A DNA stretch of 64,000 nucleotides, from assembly GCA_025642075.2 (NCBI GenBank), contig JAODUO010000938.1, positions 217,001-281,000 of the forward strand. Direction: 5' to 3'. The DNA is from Ridgeia piscesae (Eukaryota > Annelida > Polychaeta > Sabellida > Siboglinidae). The notes under the pieces are model-generated. The model did not search any database. It had not been told where the DNA came from and saw nothing but the letters and a program-made list of their open reading frames with translations. This document shows, piece by piece, positions 58,481-64,000 of this stretch. A program made the position numbers and the translations under genes. Each line of letters opens with the position of its first letter. Position 1 is the stretch's first letter.

Positions 58481-59742
58481 TAATTAGAAGAACTCGTATT
58501 TACTATTGCCTGACATGACATATAGTGAGAATTGGTTGTGTTCAGCCCATATCATGGCACAGAGACTGGACACATCAGCATCGCCCGTGTTATTTTTACG
58601 GAATGTTTTACATGCCATTCTCATTTACAATAAACATGCACAAGAAAATATAAAAGGAAAACCAGTAACGTTGATAAACAATTCCCTGACCAACTCACTG
58701 GGTCACTTGAAAATAATAAGTCGTTGAGTCAAGAAGATATGATTTATTCTTGCCATTATATTTACATTTTTTTCATATTAAAAAAACTTGATTTAGACAT
58801 ACCAGATTAATGAAACTTGTTAATCATTTCAGTTTGACTACACGGTAGTAGTCACCACGAACTCGCATGCTAATGTCATCGCAGAAAGCACTGACTGCTC
58901 GCGACTTAAACAGTCATTATGTCCTTGTGATCCCCCCATTACTGATCTTAATATCCGTCACGGAATAGTGTTCCATAGTCTTATAAATCTTGTTAAATTG
59001 GCCCCTCTATTTTTTATAAAGATGTAAAACTGATTTTGAAAGGCACAATAATTATCCACATTATGGTACAATGTTGTTAGACTGAATATAAAATATATGA
59101 AATCCTTACACTACGGCCCTATCAATCGTTAAAACGTCCTGTCTTATGCTACATAGTTTTGTTGAAGCGATATACAGGAATAACATAGAAGCTATGTATA
59201 CAGAGTACATACTGGTGGCTGACTGGCATACACAAGGTAACTGAAAGATCAATACAAGTTGTCTACTAAACAGACTGCCATTAACACCTGCAGAATTTTC
59301 AATCAATGTATTTTCTAGCATGCAAGACAATTTAGTTTTTCGCGTAGCAATAAAATAATTTATAATACTGGTAAATAATCATTGTCTACTGAACGGTAGT
59401 TAATATTAAAATTATATGAAGTACCAGGTAGTTTTTACATATTTCCCACATTTGTATTCCTTGTCACTGACATTTCTAGCATTTACTAAACATCAACCAC
59501 TTGTTAAGCATTGTACATTAATTATATATTATGAAATACATTATTAATAATAAGGTGATTAAGTTAGTCAAGGAAACAAAGAATGAATGCATCAAAATAT
59601 ATTTTTCGCCGAAATATTTGTTATATCTGAAATGGTGTATTGGTAGATCATCTCAATCACGGTACGTTCTTCATGTTCAGTCTCCAGTTTGCTCTTCACT
59701 CCATAGACCAAGACTGCATAAGTTCACGACCTTGTTGTGGGT
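58481..59742. other. PEX3 3' flank; nothing seen
   Basis: AT-rich. Presumably includes the PEX3 3' UTR (minus strand). No other gene recognised. Confidence 0.5.
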
Positions 59743-59832
59743 TCACGACCTTGTCATAGCAGGCTCGGTTTGACTAAATGCCTCGTAAATATTTGCAGCA
59801 AACTTCTTCAGCGGTTCTTTCAGCAGCAATTC
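59743..59832 (-). CDS. PEX3: PEX3 last coding exon
   Basis: Acceptor accttgcag (minus). 30 codons including TGA. Encodes ELLLKEPLKKFAANIYEAFS, equivalent to the conserved KDFAANVYEAFS C-terminus. Confidence 0.94.
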   Translation of the reverse strand, partial: ELLLKEPLKKFAANIYEAFSQTEPAMTRS

Positions 59833-62800
59833 CTGCAAGGTGAAAATAAGAATGTTTGTAATAATATAATAATAATACATGACTAATTGAGAAAGTTACA
59901 AGACAGAATTATTCAAAAACCACATATTTTTTATTTTATTTTGGCAAACTGTTTAGAACTTTAGATTTTGTCAAGAAACATCACACATTGGAACTAAATT
60001 TTGCAACGTCTCTGGTTGATAGTATACTGAAGGAAATGTGGAAGTATTTGTACTGTGAGGCTGGATATATAAATATTGTACCATTACTGTGGGGTTGGGG
60101 AGTTTGTACTTACCTGTACTATGTGGTTGGGGAGTTTGTACTTACCTGTACTATGTGGTTGGGGAGTTTGTACTTACCTGTACTATGTGGTTGGGGAGTT
60201 TGTACTTACCTGTACTATGTGGTTGGGGAGTTTGTACTTACCTGTACTATGTGGTTGGGGAGTTTGTACTTACCTGTACTATGTGGTTGGGGAGTTTGTA
60301 CTTACCTGTACTATGTGGTTGGGGAGTTTGTACTTACCTGTATTATGTGGTTGGGGAGTTTGTACTTACCTGTACTATGTGGTTGGGGAGTTTGTACTTA
60401 CCTGTACTATGTGGTTGGGGAGTTTGTACTTACCTGTACTGTGTGGTTGAGATGTCTACTTATTTGTACTTTGGGGTTGGGGAATCTGCACTTACCTGTA
60501 CTATGGGGTTGTGGAATCTACCTACCTGTATTATTGCATTGGGGAGTACTTACCTGTACTACTGAATTAGGGTGCCTGTACTTACTGTACCATAGGGTTG
60601 GGGAGTCTGTACTTACCTGTACTATGGGGTTGAGGCATCTGTACTTACCTGTACTATGGGGTTCGGTGTGTTTCCACACACGGTGTAGAGCAGTCCGTTC
60701 ATGATGGGGATCACCTTTGCTAGCGGCATCTCAACATCATTAGGACTGAAACATGACACATCAATAGACAACATTCTGAACAAGGTTTGAAACTAAATAA
60801 ATAATTTTGTAATAATATGTGTGCTGAAATAAAATGCTGATCACCAGTAATTTATAGATTGTGTTATAACATCAATAGGTATCAAATAACCTGAAACTTC
60901 AGTTAATTAAGTAAACATTGAATGGACGCTTCACTGTAAACATTTTAAATTCAAGAATGTTTTTTCTGGGAGCAGAACTGGAGTCAATTCCTTTCAATCA
61001 ATTCCAATTCCTTTTGATTCAATTCCAATTTCTTTTCAATTTTGCTGCTCCTGCTTCAATACCACACAGCAAAGGTTTGTCAAAGCTCATAATAATTTTG
61101 TCTAATGGGATATGGACCCTCGGGTACTTACTTGAAAATTGTTCCATTCTGTTGCGATGCTGGCTTAAAGTATTCTGCAATCCTGTCGACAATTCGTGAA
61201 AAGGCCGTGTCGAGACAAGTCCGCAAGACAGCATGGAAGTCTGAGCTGCAAGTTGAAGGATGTTGCCTGGATTAGGTGCTGTGACACAGTCCACAAACTA
61301 GGTCAATGTCACTTTCATGTTATCATGGACATGTTGGTGTTTCTCTAAATGTCTTCAATTACTCCCTAAATTCTCAACTAATTTAGCACAGAACTTCAAT
61401 ACGATAGCATATTGGCATGGATAACCACCCCACAGCAAAGCATTCCACGTTACAAGTTAGCCTCCACGGCACAGGTTAACTTCCACGCCACAGGTTAACT
61501 TCCATGGCACAGGTTAACTTCCACGTCACAGGTTAACTTCCATGGCACAGGTTAACTTCCATCACAGGTTAACTTCCACGTCACAGGTTACCTTCCATGT
61601 CACAGGTTAACCTCCATGTCACAGGTTAACTTCCATGTCACAGGTTAACTTCCATGTCACAGGTTAACTTCCATGTCACAGGTTAACTTCCATGGCACAG
61701 GTTAACTTCCATGTCACAGGTTAACCTCCATGTCACAGGTTAACTTACAGGTTAACTTCCACGTCACAGGTTAACTTCCATGGCACAGGTTAACTTCCAT
61801 GTCACAGGTTAACTTCCACGTCACAGGTTACCTTCCATGTCACAGGTTAACCTCCATGTCACAGGTTAACCTCCATGTCACATGTTAACTTCCATGTCAC
61901 AGGTAACTTCCATGTCACAGGTTAACTTCCATGGCACAGGTTAACTTCCATGGCACAGGTTAACCTCCATGTCACAGGTTAACTTCCATGTCACAGGTTA
62001 ACTTACAGGTTAACTTCCATGTCACAGGTTAACTTCCATGTCACAGGTTAACTTCCACGTCACAGGTTAACTTCCACGTCACAGGTTAACTTCCATGTCA
62101 CAGGTTAACCTCCATGTCACAGGTTAACCTCCATGTCACATGTTAACTTCCATGTCACAGGTAACTTCCATGTCACAGGTTAACCTCCATGGCACAGGTT
62201 AACTTCCATGTCACAGGTTAACTTCCATGTCACAGGTTAACTTCCACGTCACAGGTTACCTTCCATGTCACAGGTTAACCTCCATGTCACAGGTTAACCT
62301 CCATGTCACAGGTTAACCTCCATGGCACAGGTTAACTTCCATGTCACAGGTTAACTTCCATGTCACAGGTTAACTTCCATGTCACAGGTTAACTTCCATG
62401 TCACAGGTTAACTTCCATGTCACAGGTTAACTTCCATGTCACAGGTTAACTTCCATGTCACAGGTTAACTTCCATGTCACAGGTTAACCTCCATGTCACA
62501 GGTTAACTTCCATGTCACAGGTTAACTTCCATGTCACAGGTTAACTTCCATGTCACAGGTTAACTTCCATGTCACAGGTTAACTTCCATGTCACAGGTTA
62601 ACTTCCATGGCACAGGTTAACTTCCATGTCACAGGTTAACTTCCATGGCACAGGTTAACTTCCATGTCACAGGTTAACCTCCATGTCACAGGTTAACCTC
62701 CATGTCACAGGTTAACTTCCATGGCACAGGTTAACTTCCATGTCACAGGTTAACTTCCATGGCACAGGTTAACTTACAGGTTAACTTCCACGTCACAGGT

Positions 62801-63974
62801 TAACTTCCATGGCACAGGTTAACTTCCATGTCACAGGTTAACTTCCATGGCATAGGTTAACTTCCATGTCACAGGTTAACTTCCATGTCACAGGTTAACT
62901 TCCATGACACAGGTTAACCTCCATGTCACAGGTTAACTTCCATGTCACAGGTTAACTTCCATGGCACAGGTTAACTTCCATATCACAGGTTAACTTCCAT
63001 GTCAAAAGGTTAACTTCCATGGCATAGGTTGCCAAACGTCAACCCCATGGCTAAAGGTCACCTGTTGTGACAATAGGTCAGGGAGGCCTATGACCTGTCA
63101 CGAACTCGGCAGTAAACTTGGGAAGCTACATATAGAAATAAAACTGCCGAACGCCTACAGTAGATATAATAATGAGCAGTTACCTGTCCAGCACGTCCTG
63201 TGTTTCCTTCATTAACTTCTGGAATATGATTTCATCATGACTCAAACACACCGCCTGAAATACAGTTCACACAACACACTGAAATCACATGGCAAACTTC
63301 TCCCATGTCAAACTACAGGACAGGTACAATTTAAGTGGTCAAATAATTGAAGTAATGATGAATGATGTATATAATTTTACAACTGCCAGCAGGAAAACGT
63401 AAAGGTTAGCAGCGTTGATTGAATTACTTTCTATTTTTACTTTGTACTTGAGTAAACACACAAGTAACTCAACATTGAAACAACTTAAAGTAAAAGTACA
63501 TTGAAAAAACTTACTTGAGTAAAAAGTAACATTCAAAAGTACTTGAAGTATGAGCATGAGTACAATACACTGTTTAAACTGAAACATTTAATATAGCATG
63601 CAAAAAATACGAGACTAAAATAGCTACATTACTCCATGAACCATAACCCAAAAGAAGTCATTAAATTTGTATGTATATATAAAAAATATATATAATATAA
63701 ACACACAGCAGATATGATTTATATCAACAAACATGATTTGCAATAGTCTAAAGGTGGCGCGGAAGAGTTTTAACTTCAGAAGACCAATTGTCTAGGTTGT
63801 ATTACCCCTCCAGGAGTTCCTGTCTCTGCAATGGTCGACATCACGTATTGACACAGGCTAGACAATGGCGACTCCTGGTGGTAATGGGTTTGCGGTGAAC
63901 ATTCAAGCTGTCTGCGGATGTCACCGATCATTGTCTGGATGGTTGACAGTGACATCTGTTGCTTCAGTGAGGTA
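59743..63974 (-). CDS. PEX3: PEX3, peroxisomal biogenesis factor 3 (C-terminal half)
   Basis: PEX3 is the peroxisomal-membrane anchor for PEX19 and is needed to insert peroxisomal membrane proteins (family knowledge). Five minus-strand exons join in phase: 63806-63974, 63184-63254, 61132-61245, 60649-60745 and 59743-59832, about 180 residues to TGA. They read in order TSLKQQMSLSTIQTMIGDI, AVCLSHDEIIFQKLMKETQD, SDFHAVLRTCLDTAFSRIVD, PLAKVIPIMNGLLYTVCGN and KKFAANIYEAFSQTEP. They match vertebrate PEX3 SLKHSLSLLDLEQ, LLNETRDMLESPDFSTVL, LPLAKIIPIVNGQIHSVC and KDFAANVYEAFSTPQQ. The N-terminal membrane and PEX19-binding half lies beyond the window end. Confidence 0.94.
60088..60648 (-). repeat. 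32-bp array built from a PEX3 splice donor
   Basis: On the minus strand the unit reads catagtacag followed by gtaagtacaaactcccc. The PEX3 exon 60649-60745 ends ccccatagtacag and is followed by gtaagtacagatgcc, so the repeat is the exon's last bases plus its 5' splice site. About 17 copies run downstream of the exon. The copies nearest the exon are the most varied and the far ones nearly identical. Most keep a strong CAG|GTAAGT donor. Confidence 0.95.
60649..60745 (-). CDS. PEX3: PEX3 exon, PLAKVIPIMNG segment
   Basis: Acceptor gtttcag, donor gtaagt (minus). Encodes PNDVEMPLAKVIPIMNGLLY and TVCGNTPNPIVQ; the conserved PLAKIIPIVNG block of PEX3 identifies the gene. Confidence 0.95.
61132..61245 (-). 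CDS. PEX3: PEX3 exon, SDFHAVL segment
   Basis: Acceptor cttgcag, donor gtaagt (minus). Encodes SDFHAVLRTCLDTAFSRIVD and RIAEYFKPASQQNGTIF, matching [26 protein letters not shown]. Confidence 0.95.
61436..63025. repeat. 19-bp minisatellite in PEX3 intron
   Basis: About 80 copies of cacaggttaacttccatgt, with variants ggcacag, cacgtcacag and acctccatg, and occasional partial units (ttaacttacaggttaac). It fills most of the intron between the 63184 and 61132 exons. No clear match to either flanking exon. Confidence 0.97.
63184..63254 (-). CDS. PEX3: PEX3 exon, SHDEIIFQKLMKETQD segment
   Basis: Acceptor tatttcag, donor gtaact (minus). Encodes AVCLSHDEIIFQKLMKETQD and VLDS; split codon AG|C joins SDFH in the next exon. 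Confidence 0.92.
63255..63805. other. PEX3 intron; nothing seen
   Basis: AT-rich intron. Some short acttgagtaaaaagta-like repetition near 63440-63560, no recognised element. Confidence 0.55.
63806..63974 (-). CDS. PEX3: PEX3 exon, SLKQQMSLSTIQ segment
   Basis: Acceptor ttcaactgtag, donor gtaata (minus). Encodes TSLKQQMSLSTIQTMIGDIR and SPLSSLCQYVMSTIAETGTP, matching SLKHSLSLLDLEQKLKEIR and LLCHYMMPDEETP of vertebrate PEX3. The upstream exon border relies on the weaker tag acceptor. Confidence 0.85.
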
Positions 63975-64000
63975 CTACAGTTGAATACAGTCACAGCTTA

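Noticed and set aside
59988..60704. Forward 238-codon frame with a Cys/Leu/Tyr repeat
   Set aside because: Opposite strand of the PEX3 donor array; low-complexity artefact.

Overview
The window is nuclear DNA of an animal, most likely a marine invertebrate. The genes are split by many GT-AG introns, the introns are AT-rich, and the transposable elements (a Harbinger element, a tRNA-headed SINE, fold-back MITEs, a non-LTR retrotransposon fragment) are of kinds common in molluscs and other marine invertebrates. I cannot name the species. Exons were assembled by eye from splice consensus, reading-frame phase and similarity to remembered protein families; every junction listed is phase-consistent unless stated.

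Layout: (1) 213-14777, plus strand: a MIER family (ELM2-SANT) transcriptional corepressor gene. Its first exon lies before the window; 11 coding exons are visible. One intron holds a decayed PIF/Harbinger transposon (3268-5402), one a 35-bp minisatellite (about 8.0-9.07 kb), and one a 66-bp array (9573-12541). (2) 14778-18811: the MIER 3' UTR, a small inverted-repeat element (16316-16738) and a promoter-proximal region. (3) 18812-54267, with a possible alternative last exon at 56639-57138, plus strand: a giant germline-type multi-Tudor protein. Seventeen exons encode about 3,923 residues with 18 complete Tudor cores and a nineteenth that is cut short. Its introns carry minisatellites, a SINE, a fold-back element and a 5'-truncated LINE with target-site duplication. 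(4) 59743-63974, minus strand: the last five coding exons of PEX3, the peroxisomal membrane-protein import receptor, converging on the Tudor gene. Its introns hold a 32-bp and a 19-bp array.

The most unusual signal is that five separate tandem arrays, in all three genes, have repeat units that contain the neighbouring exon's own splice site plus a piece of that exon. They are the MIER SANT-exon acceptor (about 45 extra copies), a Tudor-gene acceptor (4 extra copies, 76 bp), a Tudor-gene donor (31-bp unit over 1.4 kb), the partner acceptor of that same intron (44- and 36-bp units over about 8.5 kb) and a PEX3 donor (32-bp unit). The 10-kb Tudor intron 44108-54159 is built almost wholly from arrays grown from its own two ends. 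This looks like a local or genome-wide tendency to amplify exon-intron junctions, creating ladders of decoy or alternative splice sites.

The three proteins have no obvious shared pathway: MIER proteins recruit HDAC1/2 in the nucleus, multi-Tudor proteins scaffold piRNA/germ granules by binding methylated Piwi proteins, and PEX3 acts at the peroxisome.
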